Assembly (NCBI GenBank): GCA_947573555.1
Contig: CANPFO010000006.1
Location: 1-47,514 of the forward strand
DNA length: 47,514 nt
From: an uncultured Clostridium sp.
Lineage (GTDB): Bacteria; Bacillota; Clostridia; TANB77; CAG-508
Direction: 5' to 3'
Part shown: positions 30,953-39,354 of the stretch, piece by piece
How the letters are laid out: every line of letters begins with the position of its first letter
How positions within the stretch are numbered: the stretch's first letter is position 1
The notes under the pieces: generated by a model
Database searches by the model: none
What the model was told of the DNA's origin: nothing
The model's input: only the letters and a program-made list of their open reading frames with translations
Translations under genes and position numbers: made by a program

Positions 30953-31762
30953 TTACCTCCTAATATATTCACCTATATTTCTAAATTTTTGATATCTATT
31001 TTCAACTATTTGCTCTTTACTCATCTTTTTTAATTCTTTAATTGATTTTGTTATTTCTTTTTGCAAATTATTCGCAATATCTAAAAATGTTCCCTCTTCA
31101 TTATCTTCTGTTTCTTTAATTATTTTATCTATTACTTTTAAATTATATAAGTCCTTTGCTGTTAATTTCATTTTTTCTGCTGCTTCTTCATATCTTGATG
31201 AATCTTTCCATAAAATACTACTATATCCTTCTGGTGAAAGAATAGAATAAATAGCATTTTCTAGCATAAATACTTTATTTGCAACTCCTATTGCTAATGC
31301 TCCTCCACTTGACCCTTCTCCTATTACTATTGATATTATTGGAACTTTTAGTTTTGCCATTTCAAACATTGATTTTGCAATAGCTTCTCCTTGTCCTCTT
31401 TCTTCTGCTCCTATTCCTGGATATGCTCCTTTTGTATCTATAAATGTAATTACTGGTCTATTAAATTTTTCTGCTTGCTTCATAAATCTTATTGCTTTTC
31501 TATAACTTTCTGGATTTGGCATTCCAAAATTTCTTTCAATATTTTCTTTTGTAGTTCTTCCTTTTTGCTCAGCTATTATTGTATAGCTTTGCTCTCCTAT
31601 TTTAGCAAGTCCACAAACAATTGCTTTATCATCTGTAAAATTTCTGTCCCCATGTAGTTCTATAAAACTATCAAATATTTTATTAATGTAATCAAGAGAT
31701 GTTTTTCTTTTTGGGTTTCTTGCTATTTCTACTCTTTCCCATGCTGTTTTACTTTTTTTCAT
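30953..31762 (-). CDS. accA: Acetyl-CoA carboxylase carboxyltransferase alpha subunit
   Basis: AWERVEIARNPKRKTSLDYI, ELHGDRNFTDDKAIVCGLA, GAYPGIGAEERGQGEAIA. Confidence 0.95.
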   Translation of the reverse strand: MKKSKTAWERVEIARNPKRKTSLDYINKIFDSFIELHGDRNFTDDKAIVCGLAKIGEQSYTIIAEQKGRTTKENIERNFGMPNPESYRKAIRFMKQAEKFNRPVITFIDTKGAYPGIGAEERGQGEAIAKSMFEMAKLKVPIISIVIGEGSSGGALAIGVANKVFMLENAIYSILSPEGYSSILWKDSSRYEEAAEKMKLTAKDLYNLKVIDKIIKETEDNEEGTFLDIANNLQKEITKSIKELKKMSKEQIVENRYQKFRNIGEYIRR

Positions 31763-31851
31763 ATTTTCTTCCTTTCCTTGACAATTTAATCCAAACGAGT
31801 CACAACATTTATGTAAATATTATAGAATAACATGTAAAGGAGATTACTTCA

Positions 31852-31965
31852 ATGCTCTATTCATCAATCAAAAGCTTTGATGTGGTAACAGCTTGTCAAC
31901 AGTGTGCCTATTACTGTAAGAAACGGAATTTTTCAAAAGCTATGCTATTTATGCATCAAAATTAA
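31852..31965 (+). CDS. Possible small protein of 37 aa (MLYSSIKSFDVVTACQQCAYYCKKRNFSKAMLFMHQN)
   Basis: aaaggag RBS 9 nt upstream of ATG; CxxC..C pattern. Below the ORF-track length cutoff; overlaps the accD 3' end. Confidence 0.3.
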   Translation: MLYSSIKSFDVVTACQQCAYYCKKRNFSKAMLFMHQN

Positions 31966-32781
31966 ATCATAAATAGTATCTTTTAAATTTTCTCTTTCAA
32001 CGATTTTATCTATAAACCCATGTTCTAACAGAAATTCTGCTGTTTGAAATCCTTCTGGTAAAGATTCTCCTATTGTTTGTTCTATAACTCTTTGTCCCGC
32101 AAAACCTATCATTGCTTTAGGCTCGGCTAAAATAATATCTCCTAAACTTGCAAAAGATGCTGTAACTCCTCCATAGGTAGGGTCTGTTAACACAGAAATA
32201 TATAATAATCCTGCTTCATCTAATTTAGTAAGTGCTGCTGTTGTCTTAGCCATTTGCATTAATGAAATTATTCCCTCTTGCATTCTTGCTCCACCTGAAA
32301 CTGAAAATATTATAAGTGGCAATTTTTGCTCTATTGCTTGTTCTATTGCATATGTAATTTTTTCACCTACAACAATTCCCATGCTTCCCATTAAAAAGCC
32401 ACTATCCATTATACATATTACTACTTTTTCTCCATTAATTTTCCCTGTTCCACAAGCTACTGCTTCTTCTAAACCTGTCTTTTCTCTTAAAGTTTTTATT
32501 TTCTTAGGATAGTCTTCTAATTCCAATGGATTTGATGTATCTAAATTTAAGTCAAATTTATTGTATGTTCCCTCATCTATTATTAATTCTAGTCTTCTGT
32601 CTATATGCATTCTAAAATAGTGTCCACAATATGGACATATGTTTAAATTATTTCTTACTGTTTCTTTGTATAAAATTTCTTTACATTCATCGCATTTTAT
32701 CCATTTTCCTACTGGTATATCTATATTTGGCTTTTTATTTTTTAGAGGTATATTTCTTTTTACAATTTTGTCAACAATCAT
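31945..32781 (-). CDS. accD: Acetyl-CoA carboxylase carboxyltransferase beta subunit
   Basis: Zn ribbon KCDECKEILYKETVRNNLNICPYCGHYFR; SGGARMQEGIISLMQMAKT. Confidence 0.95.
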   Translation of the reverse strand: MIVDKIVKRNIPLKNKKPNIDIPVGKWIKCDECKEILYKETVRNNLNICPYCGHYFRMHIDRRLELIIDEGTYNKFDLNLDTSNPLELEDYPKKIKTLREKTGLEEAVACGTGKINGEKVVICIMDSGFLMGSMGIVVGEKITYAIEQAIEQKLPLIIFSVSGGARMQEGIISLMQMAKTTAALTKLDEAGLLYISVLTDPTYGGVTASFASLGDIILAEPKAMIGFAGQRVIEQTIGESLPEGFQTAEFLLEHGFIDKIVERENLKDTIYDLILMHK

Positions 32782-34133
32782 TTATTTTCCTCCACTTTTA
32801 ATATTTCTTTTTCAATAAAGCTTGTATCAAAGTTTCCTCTTATAAAGTTAGGGTTTTTAATTATATTTAATAAAAAATCTCTATTTGTTTCAACTCCATC
32901 TACTACTAATTCTTCTAGTGCTCTTTTCATTTTAGCTATTGCCTCATTTCTGTTAACTCCATAAGCTATTATCTTTGCTATCATTGAATCATAATTAGAA
33001 GGAATTGTATATCCATCATAAATTGCAGTATCAAATCTTATTCCATTTCCTCCTGGAAAATTGACTTGTTTTATTGTTCCTGGTGATGGCATAAAGTTTT
33101 TACTTGGATTTTCTGCATTAATTCTACATTCTATTGAATGTCCTTTAAATTCAATTTCTTTTTGTTTATATTTCAATTTTTCACCAGCAGCAATTCTTAT
33201 TTGTTCTTTTACAATATCAATTCCTGTACGCATTTCTGTTATTGGATGTTCTACTTGGATTCTAGTATTCATTTCCATAAAATAAAAATCCATATTTTTA
33301 TCAACAAGAAATTCTATTGTGCCACAACTTGAATATCCTGCTACTTTTGCTGCTTTTATTGCTGCATTTCCCATTTTATTTCTTAATTTGTCATCTATTG
33401 CAGTTGATGGTGTTTCTTCAAGAATTTTTTGATGTTTTCTTTGTATTGAACAATCTCTTTCTCCTAAATGAACTATATTTCCATGCTCATCAGCTAATAT
33501 TTGTATTTCTACATGTCTAGGATTTTCAATATATTTCTCTATGTAAATTTCATCATCATTAAAAGATTTGCTTGCTTCTTGTTTTACCAGATTGTAGCTT
33601 ACTTCAAGTTCATCATTATTATTTACTATTCTAATTCCTTTTCCGCCTCCGCCAGCTGCTGCTTTTAAAATAATTGGATATCCTATTTTTTCAGCTATTA
33701 ATACTGCATCTTTTATGCCTTTTACACTTCCATTTGAACCTGGTATAACTGGTACTCCCGCTTCTTCCATCATTTTTTTTGCGTTTGCTTTATTACCCAG
33801 TAAGTTTATTACTTTGGATGTAGGTCCTATAAATTTTATATTTGATTCTTCACATATTTTTGCAAATTGAGCATTTTCTGATAAAAATCCAAATCCTGGA
33901 TGGATGCTGTCTGCTCCTGTGACACAAGCTGCTTCTATTATATTTTTAATATTCAAATAGCTTTTTATTGCTGTTGCTGGTCCTATGCAGATTGCTTCAT
34001 CTGCTAGGCGTGTATGCAATGCATCTTTATCTACTTCTGAATAAACCGCAACTGTTTTTATATTCATTTCTTTGCATGCTCTAATTATACGAACTGCAAT
34101 TTCTCCACGATTTGCAATTAAAATTTTGTTCAT
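32778..34133 (-). CDS. accC: Acetyl-CoA carboxylase, biotin carboxylase subunit
   Basis: NKILIANRGEIAVRIIRACKEM, KAAAGGGGKGIRIV, EMNTRIQVEHPITEM. Confidence 0.97.
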   Translation of the reverse strand: MNKILIANRGEIAVRIIRACKEMNIKTVAVYSEVDKDALHTRLADEAICIGPATAIKSYLNIKNIIEAACVTGADSIHPGFGFLSENAQFAKICEESNIKFIGPTSKVINLLGNKANAKKMMEEAGVPVIPGSNGSVKGIKDAVLIAEKIGYPIILKAAAGGGGKGIRIVNNNDELEVSYNLVKQEASKSFNDDEIYIEKYIENPRHVEIQILADEHGNIVHLGERDCSIQRKHQKILEETPSTAIDDKLRNKMGNAAIKAAKVAGYSSCGTIEFLVDKNMDFYFMEMNTRIQVEHPITEMRTGIDIVKEQIRIAAGEKLKYKQKEIEFKGHSIECRINAENPSKNFMPSPGTIKQVNFPGGNGIRFDTAIYDGYTIPSNYDSMIAKIIAYGVNRNEAIAKMKRALEELVVDGVETNRDFLLNIIKNPNFIRGNFDTSFIEKEILKVEENK

Positions 34134-34272
34134 TTCTAATTTCTTTCCTTTCTAATACTGTTTCTGTTCCTAGTCAGCCTAATTTTTAGTATATATGTGG
34201 TATAATACTTCACTTTTATGTTTATTTATGTTATAATATAATTATCACAATGTGAATATAAGGAGGATTCTT

Positions 34273-34425
34273 ATGGGGACAGCAATAGTATTAATAATCT
34301 TTCTGGCTTGCTTGGCTGTTTTAGTATGTGTTAGCTGCATCGTAAACTCAAGTCAAGTCGACGAGAATGAATCTCAGATGTATGAAAAGTTTATGCAGGA
34401 ATCCAAAAAAAGCGAAGGCCATTAA
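34273..34425 (+). CDS. Small membrane protein of 50 aa, divergent from accC
   Basis: MGTAIVLIIFLACLAVLVCVSCIVNSSQVDENESQMYEKFMQESKKSEGH; RBS aggagg; TGGTATAAT and TATAAT boxes upstream; terminator directly downstream. Missed by the ORF track length cutoff. Confidence 0.75.
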   Translation: MGTAIVLIIFLACLAVLVCVSCIVNSSQVDENESQMYEKFMQESKKSEGH

Positions 34426-34432
34426 ACTTTGC

Positions 34433-34463
34433 TTGGAGAGGAGAGTATTTTCTCCTCTTTTTT
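34433..34463. terminator. Intrinsic terminator between the small + gene and fabZ
   Basis: ggagaggagagtattttctcctctttttt stem-loop with T-tract. Confidence 0.7.
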
Positions 34464-34481
34464 ATGTATTATAATCAGCTT

Positions 34482-34910
34482 CTATTGTTCTATTACTGCA
34501 AAAGTTAACTCTCCCTTAGCAGCAACTTTTCCATCTACAGTTGCTATCGCCTCTCCTATTCCAATTGGTCCTTTTCTCTTAATAATTTTAACTTCTAATT
34601 TTAACCTATCTCCTGGTAAAACCATTTTTTTAAACTTCATCTTATCTATTCCACCAAATAAAGCATTTTTCCCCTTATTTTCTTCCATTGAAAGTATTGC
34701 AACTGCACCTGTTTGTGCTAAGCTTTCTGTTATTAATACTCCTGGCATTATAGGATTCTCTGGAAAATGTCCTTTAAAATACCATTCATTTTCATCTACA
34801 TTTTTATATGCTATTGCACTTTCTCCCGGTATATATTCTTCTACTTCATCAATCATTAAAAATGGTTCTCTTTGAGGAATAATTTTTTTTATTTCTTCTT
34901 TTTTCATCAT
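34482..34910 (-). CDS. fabZ: 3-hydroxyacyl-[ACP] dehydratase FabZ
   Basis: [39 protein letters not shown]. Confidence 0.96.
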   Translation of the reverse strand: MMKKEEIKKIIPQREPFLMIDEVEEYIPGESAIAYKNVDENEWYFKGHFPENPIMPGVLITESLAQTGAVAILSMEENKGKNALFGGIDKMKFKKMVLPGDRLKLEVKIIKRKGPIGIGEAIATVDGKVAAKGELTFAVIEQ

Positions 34911-34935
34911 ATTAATCTAACCACCTATTTTTTCC

Positions 34936-35388
34936 TTATTCACTTACAGATATCTTATATAATGGTGTTCCATACTCAACTGTCTCTCCATCTTTTACTA
35001 ATATTTCTGTTACTTTCCCTGTATATTCTGATTCTATCTCATTCATTAATTTCATTGCTTCTATTATACAAAGAGTATCTCCTTTTTTTATTTCATCCCC
35101 TATTTCTACATATGGTTTTGATGTTGGAGAAGGCTTTATATAAAATGTTCCTACCATTGGAGATTTTATTATATTTACATTATCATTATTTTTTACACTT
35201 TCGTTATAATTATCATTTTCTATAGATATATAATTATCAGATGCTATTTTTTCATTAATTACTTTTTCTTTAACTACTATGTCTTTTTTCATACTTATTT
35301 TTGTTCCATCTGGAAAATCTATATCAATTGATGTTAATTTTGAATTCCCCATATCATCCATCAGTTGCTTTATTTTTTCATACTCCAT
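34936..35388 (-). CDS. accB: Biotin carboxyl carrier protein
   Basis: SPMVGTFYIKPSPTSKPYVEIGD, IIEAMKLMNEIES. Confidence 0.96.
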   Translation of the reverse strand: MEYEKIKQLMDDMGNSKLTSIDIDFPDGTKISMKKDIVVKEKVINEKIASDNYISIENDNYNESVKNNDNVNIIKSPMVGTFYIKPSPTSKPYVEIGDEIKKGDTLCIIEAMKLMNEIESEYTGKVTEILVKDGETVEYGTPLYKISVSE

Positions 35389-35412
35389 TTTAATATCTTT
35401 CCTTTCTTGTTT

Positions 35413-36648
35413 TTACTCATATTTTCTCAATATTATACTTCCATTATGCCCTCCAAAGCCTAATGAATTTGACATAACAACATCTATCTTTTCTTTTCTT
35501 GGTTCATTTGGAACTATATCTAAATCACATTCTTCATCTTTTTTTATATAATTAATTGTTGGTGGTACTATTTGTTTTTGCATAGCCTTTACACATATTA
35601 TAGCTTCTATAGCACCTGCTGCACCTAGTAGATGTCCTGTATTTCCTTTTGTAGAGCTTACCATTACCTTTTTACTTTTTTCTCCTAAAGCCGCTTTTAT
35701 CGCCATAGTTTCTGTTGAGTCATTTAAATGTGTTGAAGTTCCATGCGCATTTATATAGTCTATATCTTCTGGTCTAATTTTTGCATCTTCCATAGCCCTT
35801 ATCATAGCTTTTGCCCCTTGCTCTCCTTCAGGACATGGTGATGTTATATGGTATGCATCTGTTGTAGCTCCAAAACCAATAATCTCTGCATATATTTTTG
35901 CATTTCTTTTTTTAGCATGCTCTAAATCCTCTAATATTAACATTCCCGAACCTTCTCCCATTACAAAGCCATTTCTTTCCTTATCAAATGGAATACTTGC
36001 TCTATTTTTATCAATTGAACTTGATAAAGCTTTCATATTCTCAAAACCTGCTATCCCAGATTCACATATAGCTGCTTCTGTTCCACCAGCTATAATAACA
36101 TCTTCATATCCTTGCTTTATAGTTTTATAAGCTTCTCCTATTGAATGTGTAGCAGAAGAACACGCTGTTAGTATAGACATTGACTCTCCTTTAAATCCAA
36201 ACTCTATTGCTACATTGCCTGCTGGCATATTGGCTATTGAATTTGGAATGAACATTGGAGATACTCTATTATTTCCCTTTTCAGTAAGAATTTTACATTG
36301 TTCTTGTATAGTATTTAACCCACCTATTCCAGAACTAACAAAAATTCCAACCCTTTCATAATTTGTATTCTCATCTGTAATCCCACTATCTTTAACAGCC
36401 TCTCTTGCAGCTATAATAGCTAATTGGCAACACCTATCAAGTCTTTTAACTTGTTTCTGTTCAAAATATTCTAAAGGATTATATTCTTTAATCTCAGCTG
36501 CTAATTTTGTTTTAAAATTTGTAGTATCAAATAAAGTAATATCATCTATACCACACTTTTTGTTTTCAATTCCATTCCATGTTTCATTAACATTATTTCC
36601 TATAGGAGTTATTGCTCCTAAACCTGTTATAACAACTCTTCTTTCCAT
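35413..36648 (-). CDS. fabF: 3-oxoacyl-[ACP] synthase II
   Basis: MERRVVITGLGAITPIGNNVNETWNGI, ACSSATHSIGEA, NAHGTSTHLNDS, GNTGHLLGAAGAIEA. The 25 aa before MERRVV are translated intergenic repeat. Confidence 0.95.
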   Translation of the reverse strand: MERRVVITGLGAITPIGNNVNETWNGIENKKCGIDDITLFDTTNFKTKLAAEIKEYNPLEYFEQKQVKRLDRCCQLAIIAAREAVKDSGITDENTNYERVGIFVSSGIGGLNTIQEQCKILTEKGNNRVSPMFIPNSIANMPAGNVAIEFGFKGESMSILTACSSATHSIGEAYKTIKQGYEDVIIAGGTEAAICESGIAGFENMKALSSSIDKNRASIPFDKERNGFVMGEGSGMLILEDLEHAKKRNAKIYAEIIGFGATTDAYHITSPCPEGEQGAKAMIRAMEDAKIRPEDIDYINAHGTSTHLNDSTETMAIKAALGEKSKKVMVSSTKGNTGHLLGAAGAIEAIICVKAMQKQIVPPTINYIKKDEECDLDIVPNEPRKEKIDVVMSNSLGFGGHNGSIILRKYE

Positions 36649-36654
36649 ATTTTC

Positions 36655-36706
36655 GTCTAAAGAACCGTCCCAGTTTAGCCAAAATGTCCAAACGGAACCG
36701 TCCCTA
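36655..36706 (-). repeat. Tandem GGGACGGTTC REP-like units in the fabG-fabF gap
   Basis: - strand AATAGGGACGGTTCCGTTTGGACATTTTGGCTAAACTGGGACGGTTCTTTAGACG: the 10-mer GGGACGGTTC occurs twice. Confidence 0.6.
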
Positions 36707-37438
36707 TTAAGACATCCCCCCATCTATACAAATTACTTGACCTGTGATATATGAACTATCTTCAGATGCTAAAAATTTTACTACATTTGCTACATCTTGT
36801 GCTTTTCCCATTCTTTTTAGTGGTATTCTTTTTGCTATTTCTTCTTTTATTTCTTCTTTTAATACTTCTGTCATTGATGTCTCTATAAATCCTGGTGCTA
36901 CTGCGTTCACTAATATATTTCTTGATCCTACTTCTTGTGCTAAGCTTTTTGTGAACCCTATTATTCCTGCTTTTGATGAAGAATAGTTTGTTTGCCCTGC
37001 ATTTCCTGATATTCCAACTATTGATGATATATTTATTATTCTTCCAGAACGTGCTTTCATCATATAGTTTATTACATTTTTTGTTACATTAAATGTTCCA
37101 ACTAGATTGATATCTATTACTTGTTCGAAATCTTCCTTTTTCATTCTCATTAGCAACATGTCTTTTGTTATTCCTGCATTGTTTACTAATACATCTATTT
37201 TTCCATATTGTTCTATTATTTCTTTTACAAGTCTTTCGCAGTCTTCAAAGTTTGATACGTCTCCTTGTACTGCAACACATTTTACATTATAACTTTCTAT
37301 TTCTTTTTTTGTATCTGTTAACTCTTGGTTTTCTTTTCTATAGTTAATTGCTATGTCATATCCTTCTTTTGCAAATGTTATTGCTATTTGCTTGCCTATT
37401 CCTCGAGTTGCTCCTGTTATAAGTGCTACTTTACTCAT
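36707..37438 (-). CDS. fabG: 3-oxoacyl-[ACP] reductase
   Basis: ALITGATRGIGKQIAITFAKEGYD, VNNAGITKDMLLMRMKKEDF, YSSSKAGIIGFTKSLAQE, GQVICIDGGMS. Confidence 0.95.
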   Translation of the reverse strand: MSKVALITGATRGIGKQIAITFAKEGYDIAINYRKENQELTDTKKEIESYNVKCVAVQGDVSNFEDCERLVKEIIEQYGKIDVLVNNAGITKDMLLMRMKKEDFEQVIDINLVGTFNVTKNVINYMMKARSGRIINISSIVGISGNAGQTNYSSSKAGIIGFTKSLAQEVGSRNILVNAVAPGFIETSMTEVLKEEIKEEIAKRIPLKRMGKAQDVANVVKFLASEDSSYITGQVICIDGGMS

Positions 37439-37476
37439 TTTTATTTATTCCTTTCTTTAATATCATATTTTTTCAT

Positions 37477-37821
37477 TTTTTGATATGGCAGTTCCTACTC
37501 TTAAAACCATTATTATATAAAATATATATTGTAATTCGTTCATTTCACTCAAAAGAAGTTTTAATATAAGAAGCTGAGCCTCTTTCACTCAGGCTAAAAA
37601 GTTATATTATATTCCTTTTGAATTGAATAACGAATGTGCCCTGGAATTGCTGTAGAAGTTCTTAATCAAATTAATTAGGGAATCTCTCTTCATGAGGGCG
37701 CTGATTAATTTGATATAGAACTTCTAAGCAATGTAGGAAACCGAGTTATGAAATGAAAAAGGAATATAATATATATTTTATATAATAATGGTTTTAAGAG
37801 TAGGAACTGCCATATCAAAAA
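37477..37821. repeat. Giant palindromic element, copy 2 (345 bp, right arm internally deleted)
   Basis: Outer arms tttttgatatggcagttcctactcttaaaaccattattatataaaatatat and reverse complement; core homologous to copy 1. Confidence 0.94.
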
Positions 37822-37831
37822 CTATAAAATT

Positions 37832-38764
37832 TTATTTCAACGAACTCATAGTTTCTTCTAAATTATTTATATTATTAATATTGAATATTCTTATATCCTT
37901 TTGTGCTTTCATTCTTTTTAAAAAACCTGTTAAAGTTTTTCCTGGTCCTATTTCAATAAATGTATCTATATCATTATCTACCATATTTTGTAATGTTTTT
38001 GAAAATCTTACTGGACTTATTATGTGTTTTGCTAAAATATCTTTTACATTATCTGTATCTTTGTATATTTCCCCATCCAAATTTTTTATTACTTTTGTAT
38101 TAAATTTATTTATTGTTACATTTTCAAGTTCTTTTCTTAATGCATTTGAACTATCTAATAATTTTTCTGTATGAAAAGGTCCTGCTGTTTTTAATATTAT
38201 TACTTTTTTAGCTCCCATTTCTTTTGCTATGCCTTCTGCTTCTAAAACAGCTTCTTTTTCTCCTGATATAGCAATTTGGTCTACTGAGTTATAATTTGCA
38301 GGTACTACAAATCCTTTTTTTACTTTTCTACAAACTTCTTCTACTTGTTCTTCTGTTAATCCTATTATTGCTGCCATTTGCCAATCTCCACTTGGTAAAA
38401 GTTCTTGCATATATTCTCCTCTTTTTTGAACAAGCTTAACTCCTTCTTCAAATGAAAGTACACCACTATTTATTAATGCTGTATATTCTCCCAAACTTAA
38501 ACCAGCTGTTATTTCTGCCCTTATCTCATTTTGCTTTAATATTTCTAAAATTGCTAAACTTTCTGTTAGTATTGCAAGTTGTGTATATTTTGTTTCATTT
38601 AATTTTTCTTCTGGTCCTTCAAATGATATTTTTGCTATATCAATTCCTGTTGTTTCTTGTACTTTATTATATATTTCTTTTACAACTTCATATTTTTCAT
38701 ATAAGTCTTTTCCCATTCCTATACTTTGTGAACCTTGGCCTGGGAATAGAAATCCTATTTTCAT
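37832..38764 (-). CDS. fabD: Malonyl-CoA:ACP transacylase
   Basis: IGFLFPGQGSQSIGMGKDLYE, ITAGLSLGEYTALINSG, TAGPFHTEKL. Confidence 0.96.
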   Translation of the reverse strand: MKIGFLFPGQGSQSIGMGKDLYEKYEVVKEIYNKVQETTGIDIAKISFEGPEEKLNETKYTQLAILTESLAILEILKQNEIRAEITAGLSLGEYTALINSGVLSFEEGVKLVQKRGEYMQELLPSGDWQMAAIIGLTEEQVEEVCRKVKKGFVVPANYNSVDQIAISGEKEAVLEAEGIAKEMGAKKVIILKTAGPFHTEKLLDSSNALRKELENVTINKFNTKVIKNLDGEIYKDTDNVKDILAKHIISPVRFSKTLQNMVDNDIDTFIEIGPGKTLTGFLKRMKAQKDIRIFNINNINNLEETMSSLK

Positions 38765-38766
38765 TT

Positions 38767-39354
38767 TTAATAACCTTCTTCCCTTAAAATATCCCTAATT
38801 TCATCTTCAAATATATTACAAAATTCTGCTATAAAATCCTCTACATTTACATCTACATTGAACTCTTTTTTAATTGATGTTGCATAATCTTTAATATCAT
38901 CACTAAACTTTTCTTTTGTTGTATTTATTCCAATACCAACAACTAAATATTTAACATTTTCTCTTATTACTTTAGTTTCTGTTAAAATTCCACCTATCTT
39001 TTTAGTTTTATAGACGATATCATTTGGTTTTTTTATATCTAAATTAATCCCATATTTTGTTTTTAAAATTTCTGTTATTATTTTTGCAATTTTTAGTGTA
39101 ATTCCTTCTAGCTTTCTTATATTGCAATTCATTTCTATAAAAAATGAAAATGCTATATTATTTGTTTCATCAGTATGCCAAACCCTACCATGAGTTCCTT
39201 TGCCATTTGTTTGAATATCAGTATATATCAGCGTTCCACTTGAGGCTGTTTCATTTTTTATGAATCTCCATATCTCACTTTGTGTTGAATCAATGACCTT
39301 ATAGTGGATACAGTTTCTTCCTAAAAAACTAGTTTCTAAGTTTTTCAATTTCAT
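38767..39354 (-). CDS. birA: Biotin--[acetyl-CoA-carboxylase] ligase
   Basis: NGKGTHGRVWHTDETNNIAFSF, KKPNDIVYKTKKIGGILTE, VVGIGINTT; no N-terminal HTH. Confidence 0.88.
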   Translation of the reverse strand: MKLKNLETSFLGRNCIHYKVIDSTQSEIWRFIKNETASSGTLIYTDIQTNGKGTHGRVWHTDETNNIAFSFFIEMNCNIRKLEGITLKIAKIITEILKTKYGINLDIKKPNDIVYKTKKIGGILTETKVIRENVKYLVVGIGINTTKEKFSDDIKDYATSIKKEFNVDVNVEDFIAEFCNIFEDEIRDILREEGY

